Origin: Colwellia sp. MB3u-41 | GTDB taxonomy: Bacteria > Pseudomonadota > Gammaproteobacteria > Enterobacterales > Alteromonadaceae | NCBI RefSeq assembly: GCF_014076845.1 | Contig: NZ_JACGUT010000077.1 | Coordinates: 1-64,000 of the forward strand | DNA: 64,000 nt | Reading direction: 5' to 3' | Shown: positions 9,262 to 17,371 of the stretch, in pieces | How the letters are laid out: the number at the start of each line of letters is the position of its first letter | How positions within the stretch are numbered: the first letter of the stretch is position 1 | Notes under the pieces: model-generated | Told to the model about the DNA's origin: nothing | Seen by the model: the letters and a program-made list of their open reading frames with translations, nothing else | Databases searched by the model: none | Program-made: the position numbers and the translations under genes

Positions 9262-11718
9262 TTACTCTTCACGTAATGCTTGCATCGGGTCAGCACTTAT
9301 TACGCGCCAAGCAGGAATAATGACAGACAAAAGCACAATAAAAATTAAACCTACATCTAATATCGACATAGCGACGCCATTAAATTCAGGTAACATTGTT
9401 AGGTGCTTTTGAAGTTGCTCATAACCAAAAACTGAAAATGCAAAGCCTAGCCCTAAACCCAATACCAACATCCACAAAGCATCTTTTAAAATAAAGCGCA
9501 CTAATAGTGATTGTTTCGCGCCCGTTGCCATGCGAACGGCTAATTCATACTTACGATGGTTTGTTGTCATTTGAGTCAAACCTGCAACACCAATAGCGGC
9601 AAGAAGCAAAGTAAGTAAAGTTACTGTGATAATTATCCATAAGCTGATTCGGTGGGTTTGGGTCATTTTTGCCCAAGTATCATTTAACGAGGTAACTTCT
9701 ATATTTTTAAATAAAGGAAACTGTTTTTTGAATTTATCTTCTAACATGGCCGTTGTTAGTTCTTTGCCTTTTGGCATCATAACCGTGTAAGCTAAAAAGC
9801 TAATGGTACTAGCTCTATTTTTATAGATAGCAGGAAGTTGGTGTTGCTTTAAATTTCCGGGCTGGCTTCTTAATGTAGGCACAACTCCTTGAATAGTTAG
9901 TGTCTGTGATACCTTAAGTTTTTTACCTATCACTTCATCGTATGATAGCGTTGGATACATTAATTTTGCCATGGCAGTATCTATAATCGCTACAGATTCT
10001 GCATTGTCCATTTGTTTCTTTGAAATGTCCTTTCCAGCAATAAAATCTATATTAAATGCTGAAAAATAATTCTCATTGGCGTATTTATATTCATAGGAAA
10101 AACTAATGTTTTCATCATCATCCTTAAAAGTATGAATCGTGGTTGAACCACTAAGTGGTCCCGATGTAGGAACAATAACTTTACTGCCACTTACTGTACT
10201 CTCAATAAAATTAATCATAGCAATGGTGTCATTACTTAATGAATTATCTGTGTTGTCATTTTTTGTAAAGCCGCCATCAATAGGAAGCATGGTAATTTCA
10301 TAACTATTTCCTAGTGAATAACCTAAATCACCATAAATTTCTTGGTAGCTTTGTAGTGCTAACATCACGCTAGAGGTTAATAAAATTGAAGCTAAAGATA
10401 ATTGTAATACCATTAAGGTTTTACTTAATGTTTCATTACTCTGTGCTTGAATACCTTTACCACTGCTATTTAGATTTTCTACATGGGAATGCTTATTAAC
10501 ATCTATAGTTGCGAGTAAACTAAAAATTAGTGTCAATAACATTACAATTAATAAAGCGGCGATCACCGTTGGAAAATCAAGGCTTATGGTTGTTAATAAA
10601 GGTAAGTTATTGCCTGCTAATATCGGTAGTAACTTGATTATCCAGCCTGCAGATAATAGTCCCACAATGGCTGCTAGAATGAAACAAGGAAGGTTCTCTA
10701 AAAAAATTAATAATCTTAGCTTATCTATGCTGGCGCCCAAACTTAATTGAATGGCAAATTCTTTACTACGTGCTTGATAATGAGCAATAAATAAGTTTAA
10801 TAAATTAAGAGTAGCCATCAACAATAAACCAATAACGGCAATGGTTAAAGTCATAACAAGTGATGCTGCTGAGCCAAGTATATGCTTTCGATAGCTATTG
10901 TTTTTAACGTCTAATTTAAAATCGTTACTGAACATTTTAAATGTGGTTGCTTTTTCTGCAGTAAAATTAGCTTCCACATATTGTTTACTCCATTCTCTAA
11001 TATCTGCTTCAGTTAACTTTCTTTCGGTGTTCTTTTGTAAAACAAAAATATTTCCTAAACTGCCATTAAGATTGCCTGATTCAGGAGTTGATATTGCATG
11101 CGCTAAATTTTCTATCTGCCATATTTGATTTAAGTTAACTACGCTGGTACTTTTTATTGCTGATACGTCTTCAATAATTCCGGCAATCGTATAGTTGTTT
11201 TCTTGCAGTTGAATTGTTTGACCTAAAGCTGATTCACTACCTGAAAATGCACTTTGCCAAAAACTATTTGAGATCCAGACGAAGCGATCAGGTGAATTAA
11301 TCGTAACGTCTTGGCCTTTTATGAGTTTTGTTCCTAGTACCTTGAGAATATTACTTGATGCTAAATTTTTATTTACATCGAATTGGATATTATCGACGGA
11401 AACTTTTACTTGCTGAGTGGACAGACTTGCCCATTCACCCAGATCAGAAAAATCATCATTAAAATGTGCAAGACGTTTCATTTCAAAAAAGGGCAAAATA
11501 AACTGCTCACTGAAAGGAACACTTACGGAATAAGCTTGAAGTTTCTTTTCATTAGCAACACCCTGCAAGGGTTTAAGTAATAAGGTAGATGAAATCGCGA
11601 TTACCGTTAACACCGCACCAAGTGTTAGCCCTAAGGTTAGAATAAGCGGTACACTTAAACGAGGTAAAGAAAATACCCGTCCGATGCCGCTATAGAAAGC
11701 TTTACTGACTAAGCTCAT
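9262..11718 (-). CDS. Module A ABC transporter permease, double FtsX/MacB type
   Basis: 818 residues, about twice the size of a MacB permease core. Order: membrane helix (about 22-46), large periplasmic domain, three helices (about 283-405), a further helix (about 435-455), a second periplasmic domain, and three helices at the C-terminus (about 690-812). The two halves resemble each other, so the protein is a fused pseudo-dimer, as in YbbP-type permeases. Cytoplasmic motifs YELAVRMATGAKQSLL and SKEFAIQLSLGASIDKL are the FtsX coupling segments. The ATG at 11718 overlaps the ATPase stop by four bases (ATGA). The N-terminus differs clearly from the eight module B permeases. Substrate unknown. 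Confidence 0.9.
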   Translation of the reverse strand: MSLVSKAFYSGIGRVFSLPRLSVPLILTLGLTLGAVLTVIAISSTLLLKPLQGVANEKKLQAYSVSVPFSEQFILPFFEMKRLAHFNDDFSDLGEWASLSTQQVKVSVDNIQFDVNKNLASSNILKVLGTKLIKGQDVTINSPDRFVWISNSFWQSAFSGSESALGQTIQLQENNYTIAGIIEDVSAIKSTSVVNLNQIWQIENLAHAISTPESGNLNGSLGNIFVLQKNTERKLTEADIREWSKQYVEANFTAEKATTFKMFSNDFKLDVKNNSYRKHILGSAASLVMTLTIAVIGLLLMATLNLLNLFIAHYQARSKEFAIQLSLGASIDKLRLLIFLENLPCFILAAIVGLLSAGWIIKLLPILAGNNLPLLTTISLDFPTVIAALLIVMLLTLIFSLLATIDVNKHSHVENLNSSGKGIQAQSNETLSKTLMVLQLSLASILLTSSVMLALQSYQEIYGDLGYSLGNSYEITMLPIDGGFTKNDNTDNSLSNDTIAMINFIESTVSGSKVIVPTSGPLSGSTTIHTFKDDDENISFSYEYKYANENYFSAFNIDFIAGKDISKKQMDNAESVAIIDTAMAKLMYPTLSYDEVIGKKLKVSQTLTIQGVVPTLRSQPGNLKQHQLPAIYKNRASTISFLAYTVMMPKGKELTTAMLEDKFKKQFPLFKNIEVTSLNDTWAKMTQTHRISLWIIITVTLLTLLLAAIGVAGLTQMTTNHRKYELAVRMATGAKQSLLVRFILKDALWMLVLGLGLGFAFSVFGYEQLQKHLTMLPEFNGVAMSILDVGLIFIVLLSVIIPAWRVISADPMQALREE

Positions 11719-12446
11719 GCAACCCCCTGTAATTCTCTATTTTTTTCGGCATGGTTTGGGTTGTTTGTATTTGCTTGCGAAACAATTTGTCCATCAAGTA
11801 GCTGAATTTGGCGACTTGCACAACGTGCATAGCGAGAATCATGGGTTACCATTACAATAGTAGAACCTGCTTTATTCAGTGTTTCTAATAAAGCCATAAC
11901 TTGGTCACCATTTTTACTATCTAGGTTACCGGTGGGCTCATCCACTAAAATTAAATCAGGTTTCCCAACTAACGCACGAGCGATGGCAATACGTTGTTGT
12001 TGACCACCTGATAACTGATTAGGTCGATAACTTTGACGGTGTGCCATATCAACTTGCGCTAATACTTCTTCAACACGTTGCTTAATTTCTGCCTTTTTTA
12101 CTTTCCTGTGTTCAAGTGGCAAAGCGACATTTTCAAAAACGGTCAAACTGTCGATTAAATTAAATGATTGAAATACATAGCCAATATGCTGGTTTCTTAT
12201 TTGTGTTCTCTGGTCAACTTTCAAACCTTGGGTATTAATATCTGCTATTATATATTCACCTTCGCTGGCGTTATCCATTAACCCCATAATTGATAACAAT
12301 GTTGATTTTCCGCAACCAGAAGGTCCGGTAATAGCAACAAACTCACCTTGATGAATATCTAAAGACACACCTTGTAGTGCATGCGTTTCAATTTGTTTGC
12401 TATCGAAACGTTTATGAACGTTATTCATGTTAACTATAGTTTTCAT
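11715..12446 (-). CDS. Module A ABC transporter ATP-binding protein (MacB/LolD type)
   Basis: 243-residue cytoplasmic ATPase that should drive the adjacent permease. Walker A GPSGCGKST near 40-48, Q-loop VFQSFNL, signature LSGGQQQR, Walker B LILVDEPTGNLDS and H-loop TH are all intact. The insertion-free LolD/MacB-type core (GLMDNASEGEY) is typical for mechanotransmission exporters. SD AAGGAA precedes the ATG. It lies between the adaptor (66-base gap) and the permease (4-base overlap). Confidence 0.95.
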   Translation of the reverse strand: MKTIVNMNNVHKRFDSKQIETHALQGVSLDIHQGEFVAITGPSGCGKSTLLSIMGLMDNASEGEYIIADINTQGLKVDQRTQIRNQHIGYVFQSFNLIDSLTVFENVALPLEHRKVKKAEIKQRVEEVLAQVDMAHRQSYRPNQLSGGQQQRIAIARALVGKPDLILVDEPTGNLDSKNGDQVMALLETLNKAGSTIVMVTHDSRYARCASRQIQLLDGQIVSQANTNNPNHAEKNRELQGVA

Positions 12447-12512
12447 TATTATTTCCTTATTTTTATGATTGTTTTAATGACTACATTTTTATAATAAATA
12501 CTTAGAATTACG

Positions 12513-13751
12513 TTAATAAGTAAGGGTTAATTCTTTGAATCTTTCATAATGGCGAGTATCACTGCTAATAATTTCATCGCCAATAATTAACCCTCCAATT
12601 ATCATCAATTTGTTTTGAGAAAGTTCTCCGAAAACAACTTCTCGTTGCACAACAGTATTTTTGTTAGTTTTTACGAATACACTTTGTTTTGAACGTGGGC
12701 GAAGACCCGATGTTTGCTTGATAAAAGTGGCATTGGTTTCGTGTTTTACAAATACTTGTGCAGACACTGACAAAGAGGGGCGTGCGTTCGAAGTCAGTTC
12801 GCTGTCAATTACCGCCTCAGCTAATACAGAGCCATTCGTTACAATACTTTCAATACGGCTTATATGTGCTTTGACTGAGCCTTTTTGAGTGTTAATCGTG
12901 ACGAGGGCACCAATATCAATTTGATCTGCTAACTGTTGAGGCAAGCGTAAACGCGCGATTAACGCTAAATCACTACCTACTTTCGCAAGTGATTGGCCCA
13001 ACTGAACACTTTGGCCTAATTCAACTTCTAAACTTTGTAATGAACCGGAAATCCCACCTTTTACATGCATGTCTTCAAGTTGTTTTTCTAATAAAACCAC
13101 TTGAGATTCTTGCTGAGTAATCGTGATATCGCGTTGGGTTAATTGGTATCCTTGCATTTCAACAAATTGTATTAATTTTTCATTTTCAAACTTTAATCGC
13201 TTGGTTTGTTGTTTCACTGATAATTTAGCGCGTTGCAAATCTATTTGTGAGGAAACGCCTAAATCCATTAAGTTTTCATTAACAGAGAGTTCAAGCTGAG
13301 CTTTTTCAATTTCGGCCTCAATATCAGCGATACGACCTTGATAATTTAAGCGCAGACTTTGTTGCTCATATTTAAAGGCTTCACGTTGCGCTTGTTGTTG
13401 TGCTAACAAGCCTTTAGCTTGGTTAACTTCTTGCTCAAGTTTAGGGTTTGTTAATAATAGTATGATAGTTTCAGTTGTTATTTTTGTCCCTGGGCGAACT
13501 AAAATCTCAGCGACTTTACCCATTGCTGGCGCCGTGAGTAAACGCTCTTTGGCAGAATAAAACTCACCATAAGCATTTGTGTAAACATCAATAGCACCTT
13601 GCTCAACTGCTTGAAAAGTTAACGTGCCATAAGCTACTTCTTTGATCGCTTTACTACTCACAGCGAAAGCAGCATAACCAATAAGTGCAATAAATAAACT
13701 AAAGGCTAACCATTTTTTCCAAGGTTTTTGTTTTAATAATTTTATTTCCAT
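12513..13751 (-). CDS. Module A periplasmic adaptor (HlyD/MacA-like membrane fusion protein)
   Basis: 412 residues: one N-terminal membrane anchor (about 13-32), a split barrel-sandwich domain, an alpha-helical hairpin (about 105-225, Gln/Glu/Lys-rich coiled coil with a tip LMDLGVSSQIDL), a beta barrel and a membrane-proximal domain. It should bridge the permease to an outer-membrane channel of TolC type, not encoded here. ATG 13751 (MEIKLLKQKP) is chosen over an in-frame TTG at 13808: the TTG would lie inside the -24 element of the predicted sigma-54 promoter, and MEIKLLKQKP aligns with the module B adaptor start (MDILKQKPKK). First gene of module A. Confidence 0.88.
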   Translation of the reverse strand: MEIKLLKQKPWKKWLAFSLFIALIGYAAFAVSSKAIKEVAYGTLTFQAVEQGAIDVYTNAYGEFYSAKERLLTAPAMGKVAEILVRPGTKITTETIILLLTNPKLEQEVNQAKGLLAQQQAQREAFKYEQQSLRLNYQGRIADIEAEIEKAQLELSVNENLMDLGVSSQIDLQRAKLSVKQQTKRLKFENEKLIQFVEMQGYQLTQRDITITQQESQVVLLEKQLEDMHVKGGISGSLQSLEVELGQSVQLGQSLAKVGSDLALIARLRLPQQLADQIDIGALVTINTQKGSVKAHISRIESIVTNGSVLAEAVIDSELTSNARPSLSVSAQVFVKHETNATFIKQTSGLRPRSKQSVFVKTNKNTVVQREVVFGELSQNKLMIIGGLIIGDEIISSDTRHYERFKELTLTY

Positions 13752-13791
13752 TGAACGTCTATTGCTATAAGTATAAAGTTGAATAGTGTAA

Positions 13792-13808
13792 TGGAAGAGT
13801 TGTGCCAA
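13792..13808 (-). promoter_or_regulatory. Candidate sigma-54 promoter of module A
   Basis: Read on the minus strand: TTGGCACAACTCTTCCA. The -24 part (TTGGCAC) is perfect. The -12 part is TTCC instead of TTGC, keeping the terminal C. The spacing from GG to the -12 pair is the required 12 bases. The predicted start of transcription is near 13781, and the adaptor ATG lies 42 bases after the -12 element, close to the 44 bases seen in module B. Confidence 0.6.
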
Positions 13809-13870
13809 TAATTAAATTGTATATATATCAATTGAATATGTATTTTAATTTAATACAGAGGTGAGTAACT

Positions 13871-13905
13871 GTTCGTTTTTGATAGGCGTATGTTCGGAAA
13901 TGTAA
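13871..13905. promoter_or_regulatory. Two degenerate activator sites upstream of module A
   Basis: GTTCG-TTTT-TGATA (13871-13884) and GTTCG-GAAA-TGTAA (13892-13905) each match the palindrome GTTCR-N4-TGAAC at 8 of 10 arm positions, with centres 21 bp apart. They would sit at about -96 and -117 relative to the predicted sigma-54 transcription start, on the same side of the helix. Better copies of the motif are at 18660 and 20231. Confidence 0.45.
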
Positions 13906-13934
13906 AATCTATTAAGTTCACCTTAATAGATTTT
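13904..13934. terminator. Hairpin terminator downstream of dsbA
   Basis: AAAATCTATTAAG (13904-13916) and CTTAATAGATTTT (13922-13934) form a perfect 13-bp AT-rich stem with loop TTCAC, 29 bases beyond the dsbA stop on the minus strand. The flanking A/T tract gives a U-run in either direction. Confidence 0.6.
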
Positions 13935-13962
13935 TATAATGGAGAAGGTAAATAATTGACCA

Positions 13963-14613
13963 TTAAAGCGTAAAGAGGTGAGCAACTAATGCGGTGTAAT
14001 CAGCGAAAAAGTTTTTATCATCTAATGCTTTTGAATTTATCACATACTTGCCATTAACAACCATCGTAGGTACCCCCGTTAAATAGCGAGCTTTTGATAA
14101 CTTATCTTGCGTTTGTTTATTACGCTTAGCTTCGCTAACAATACTAAAGCTTTTCATGCCTTTATCAAACTTAGCGCCATTACCACCACTTAATATAAAA
14201 ATCTCACGAATATCTTGTTCTGTCTCTATTGTTGATCGATCCGTTTGTAAATATTTAAAAACAGCAGGTGAAAACTTTTTAGCTATCGCTGTTTTTTCAG
14301 CAATGATAAGTGACTTACTCAACATAAATTGAATATCAGGCGTTGTTTGTCGCATAAAATCCACATGGGTTTTTTCTAGCTTTACCCCTTCAGGCAATAC
14401 TTTTTCGAATTCAGTTAAGTAAGGTTCGTAAGCGCGACACGCAGGACAGTAATAAGAGAAGTATTCACGCAGCTCGGGTTTGTTAGTGCCTTGTGCGGAA
14501 ATAACGGTATAGTGCTTACCTTCTTCAAATTTACTGTCTTGTGCTGCAACCGCTGTCGCAGCGAATAAGGTCAAGGCGATGAATCCGCCAAATAGTGTTT
14601 TAAGAGCTTTCAT
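13963..14613 (-). CDS. dsbA: Periplasmic thiol:disulfide oxidoreductase DsbA, CPAC active site
   Basis: 216 residues with a signal peptide (hydrophobic segment about 7-22, AVAA cleavage region). A thioredoxin fold with an inserted helical domain follows. The redox motif is C56-P-A-C59 (YYCPACRAYEP) rather than the usual DsbA CPHC; the cis-proline loop is TGVPTM. It oxidises cysteine pairs in exported proteins. A change of the X-X pair from PH to PA generally shifts the redox potential in this family, so it may be less oxidising than E. coli DsbA; this is inference. It lies between the two ABC modules but has its own terminator. Confidence 0.9.
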   Translation of the reverse strand: MKALKTLFGGFIALTLFAATAVAAQDSKFEEGKHYTVISAQGTNKPELREYFSYYCPACRAYEPYLTEFEKVLPEGVKLEKTHVDFMRQTTPDIQFMLSKSLIIAEKTAIAKKFSPAVFKYLQTDRSTIETEQDIREIFILSGGNGAKFDKGMKSFSIVSEAKRNKQTQDKLSKARYLTGVPTMVVNGKYVINSKALDDKNFFADYTALVAHLFTL

Positions 14614-14730
14614 GGTTATCCTCAGAGAATCATTTATTAATTTTTATTGTTGCGAGTATAGACCAAAGTAAAAAACGTTGGTTCATCGTAAAATGTAAAA
14701 GTTTATTACGAAACTTTTTATCGAAAGCCA

Positions 14731-14895
14731 TTATTTAAAATGAATTAACAAACATAAGTTTAAATTATTTGAAATGATAGCTAAACGTTGTTGAAGTTTA
14801 ATTGTTTTATTTTTTAATATATTACTCTTTTCATCAGTAAATGGTTTGTTTATTTCATTATTATCAGTGGTTAATGTTTTTTGTGGCTTTTCCAT
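14731..14895 (-). CDS. Possible small protein, 54 residues
   Basis: Open frame from ATG 14895 to TAA 14731 with a good ribosome site (AAGGAT, 7 bases before the ATG). The product begins MEKPQKTLTTDNN, is Asn/Lys-rich, and ends in a mildly hydrophobic stretch, NLNLCLLIHF. I do not recognise it. It occupies most of the otherwise empty 392 bases between dsbA and the LysR gene; the rest is AT-rich with no clear site. The low complexity of AT-rich DNA means it could be chance. Confidence 0.35.
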   Translation of the reverse strand: MEKPQKTLTTDNNEINKPFTDEKSNILKNKTIKLQQRLAIISNNLNLCLLIHFK

Positions 14896-15005
14896 TATCT
14901 ATCCTTATTTGTGGGTGTAAGACTATTTTGTCAAAACAAAAAATGACAAACCAACGATATAAACTTACACTTAATATAAGTAAAACTTATGGGCAATAAG
15001 TAAAA

Positions 15006-15932
15006 ATGGATCAACGACTCAAGTATTTAAATGCAATGCGTACCTTTGAAAGTGCTGCTCGGCATAAAAGTTATAGTCAAGCGGCAGAAGAGTTGTTTGT
15101 TTCTCAAGCGGCGGTTAGCCAACAAATGCGGCAATTGGAAAATGTTCTATCCATAAAGTTATTTGTTCGTACGGGTCGTAAAATGTTGTTAACGCCAAGT
15201 GGCGAGACCTTGTATGAGTCGACACATCAAGCGCTTAATATCTTGATAAAAGGGCTTAACAGTATTCAACATGAAGATATTGCTGGCGATTTAACGATTA
15301 CGTCAACACAAGCATTTTGTTCTTTATGGTTAATGCCTCGTTTATATAAATTTTCTCAAGTACATCCGGATATTAATGTACGTATATTAGGCTCAAATCA
15401 AAAAGAAGATTTACAACAAAAACATATCGATGTGGCGATACGCTTTGGTGTTAACAAACAAGTGTTCAACGCTGACAACCTCGTCATGGAAGATTTTGGT
15501 GAAGACGTTGTTTATCCTGTTTGCTCCCCAAAATTATTACAACACATGTGGCTTCAAAGCCCCAAAGACCTCCTAGACTGCACCTTAGTTAGCTTAGCTA
15601 ATGAACAGGTAGTTACTTGGGATAAATGGTTTGAACATGCAGGCGTCAAAGGCTTTGAAAACATGACTAAGAAAACTGAAGTTACCTCGAGCGACATGGC
15701 CTTAAATGCGGTATTAAGCGGTCATGGCGTAACGTTGGCTGCTAGTGCAATGTTTTCGCAATATATCCCTACAAAACAATTGGTTGTGCCTTTTAAAATT
15801 AAGCATCCAGTGATTTGGAAGCGCTATATAGCCTATGATCCTAATTCAGCGAAGCGCAAACGTATTCAGGTTTTTATTGACTGGGTGCGCGCCGAGATGG
15901 CAAGCTCATCACCGAAAGTATTATTAAGATAA
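15006..15932 (+). CDS. LysR-family transcriptional regulator (GcvA-like)
   Basis: 308 residues. The N-terminal winged helix-turn-helix (about 5-65) reads LNAMRTFESAARHKSYSQAAEELFVSQ in outline, with AAVSQQMRQLE as recognition helix, typical of the GcvA subgroup. The C-terminal part is a periplasmic-binding-protein-like effector domain. The gap to the sigma-54 regulator is only 38 bases and both run on the plus strand, so it may head the regulator-kinase transcript of module B. Effector and targets cannot be deduced. Confidence 0.9.
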   Translation: MDQRLKYLNAMRTFESAARHKSYSQAAEELFVSQAAVSQQMRQLENVLSIKLFVRTGRKMLLTPSGETLYESTHQALNILIKGLNSIQHEDIAGDLTITSTQAFCSLWLMPRLYKFSQVHPDINVRILGSNQKEDLQQKHIDVAIRFGVNKQVFNADNLVMEDFGEDVVYPVCSPKLLQHMWLQSPKDLLDCTLVSLANEQVVTWDKWFEHAGVKGFENMTKKTEVTSSDMALNAVLSGHGVTLAASAMFSQYIPTKQLVVPFKIKHPVIWKRYIAYDPNSAKRKRIQVFIDWVRAEMASSSPKVLLR

Positions 15933-15970
15933 TTTTGCTTTCGTTACATTTATCTAAGGAATATTAGTAG

Positions 15971-17371
15971 ATGCCCTGTATTTTAGTTATTGATGACCGT
16001 CCTGATATCCGTCTAAGTTTAGCGGTATTGTTAGAAGATCACCACTACACCGTTATTGAAGCCGACAACCCTCAAATTGCACAAGTGAAATTAAAAAATC
16101 ATGCTATATCCTTGATATTGCTTGATATGAACTATCAACTAGACACGACATCTGGTGAAGAAGGTTTAGCTTTTCTTACCTGGTTACAAAACTCTTCACT
16201 TGCACATACACCAACAATAGCAATGACCGCTTGGTCAAACACCGACCTAGTCGTAAAAGCAATGAACTTAGGTGCTAACGATTTTATTGAAAAGCCTTGG
16301 CGTAATAAACATTTATTACATACTGTGGCACAGCAGCTCGACCTCTTAAATCTTTCAAGTCAAAATAAAAAATTAAAACAACAACTTATCAATGAAAATT
16401 GTGACGATTATGTCTGGCAATCACCGGTTATGACGCAATTATTGAAAAAAGTAAAAGCGGTGGCAAATACTGATGTCAGTATTTTATTAACCGGTGACAA
16501 TGGCACAGGTAAAAGCGAACTTGCTCGTTTTATTCATCAAGAATCACCGCGTAATAATGAAGCTTTTATTGCTGTCAATATGGGCGCTATCAGCGAGTCA
16601 CTGTTTGAAAGCGAGATGTTTGGCCATAAAAAAGGCGCTTTTACTGATGCCAAACAAAACCGTATTGGGCGTTTTGAACTTGCTGAAAATGGCACTTTAT
16701 TTTTGGATGAAATCGCCAATATTCCACTTTCCCAACAAGCTAAACTACTCCGTGTATTAGAAAATGGAGAATACGAAACCCTTGGGTCAAGCCTGACAAA
16801 AAAGACAAATACTCGTATAATATCAGCTACTAATGGTAACTTCACTCAGTTACTAAGTACTGAGTTATTTAGAGAAGATTTATATTACCGTCTTAATACG
16901 ATTGAATTTAGAGTACCGTCGTTAAAAGAACGCACGGAAGATATTTTATTGTTAGCGCAATTCTTTGTTGATAAATTCACTAAAAAATATCAACGGTCTG
17001 CTCGCTCTATATCGCACGGTGCACAGCAAGCTATGCTTGATTACCATTGGCCAGGGAATGTGAGGGAAATGAGCCATTTAGTTGAACGAGCAGTATTGTT
17101 AGCTGAACATGAACAGTTATTGGCAGAAGATTTGCACATTAGAAATATCAGTCCCATGGGGGCAGTCGAAAAATCAGCCAACAATGCGCTTCAAAATAAT
17201 GAGCAGAGTAATCAATTACCATTAATGACATTGGCTGAAGCGGAAGTTGCTATGGTTAAATTAGCGCTCAATAAAAGCGCAGGAAATGTACCTCAAGCGG
17301 CGTTATTGCTGGGTTTAACAAAAGCGTCGATGTATCGACGTGTGGAGAAATATGGCCTTACTAAAAACTAA
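15971..17371 (+). CDS. Module B sigma-54-dependent response regulator (NtrC family)
   Basis: 466 residues. Receiver with D52 (LLDMNYQLDTTSG) and K108; AAA+ domain with Walker A GDNGTGKS at 175-182; Fis-type helix-turn-helix at the end (AALLLGLTKASMYRRVEKYG). As in module A the sigma-54 loop is GAFTDA (222-227), followed by the shared KQNRIGRFELA. The ATG follows AAGGAATATTAG. It probably binds the GTTCR-N4-TGAAC palindromes at 18660 and 20231 and drives the sigma-54 promoter of the module B adaptor. The stop overlaps the kinase gene by 20 bases. Confidence 0.93.
   Translation: MPCILVIDDRPDIRLSLAVLLEDHHYTVIEADNPQIAQVKLKNHAISLILLDMNYQLDTTSGEEGLAFLTWLQNSSLAHTPTIAMTAWSNTDLVVKAMNLGANDFIEKPWRNKHLLHTVAQQLDLLNLSSQNKKLKQQLINENCDDYVWQSPVMTQLLKKVKAVANTDVSILLTGDNGTGKSELARFIHQESPRNNEAFIAVNMGAISESLFESEMFGHKKGAFTDAKQNRIGRFELAENGTLFLDEIANIPLSQQAKLLRVLENGEYETLGSSLTKKTNTRIISATNGNFTQLLSTELFREDLYYRLNTIEFRVPSLKERTEDILLLAQFFVDKFTKKYQRSARSISHGAQQAMLDYHWPGNVREMSHLVERAVLLAEHEQLLAEDLHIRNISPMGAVEKSANNALQNNEQSNQLPLMTLAEAEVAMVKLALNKSAGNVPQAALLLGLTKASMYRRVEKYGLTKN

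Noticed and set aside
13752-13808. Upstream TTG extension of the module A adaptor frame
   Set aside because: It lies in the predicted sigma-54 promoter, and ATG 13751 gives the conserved start.
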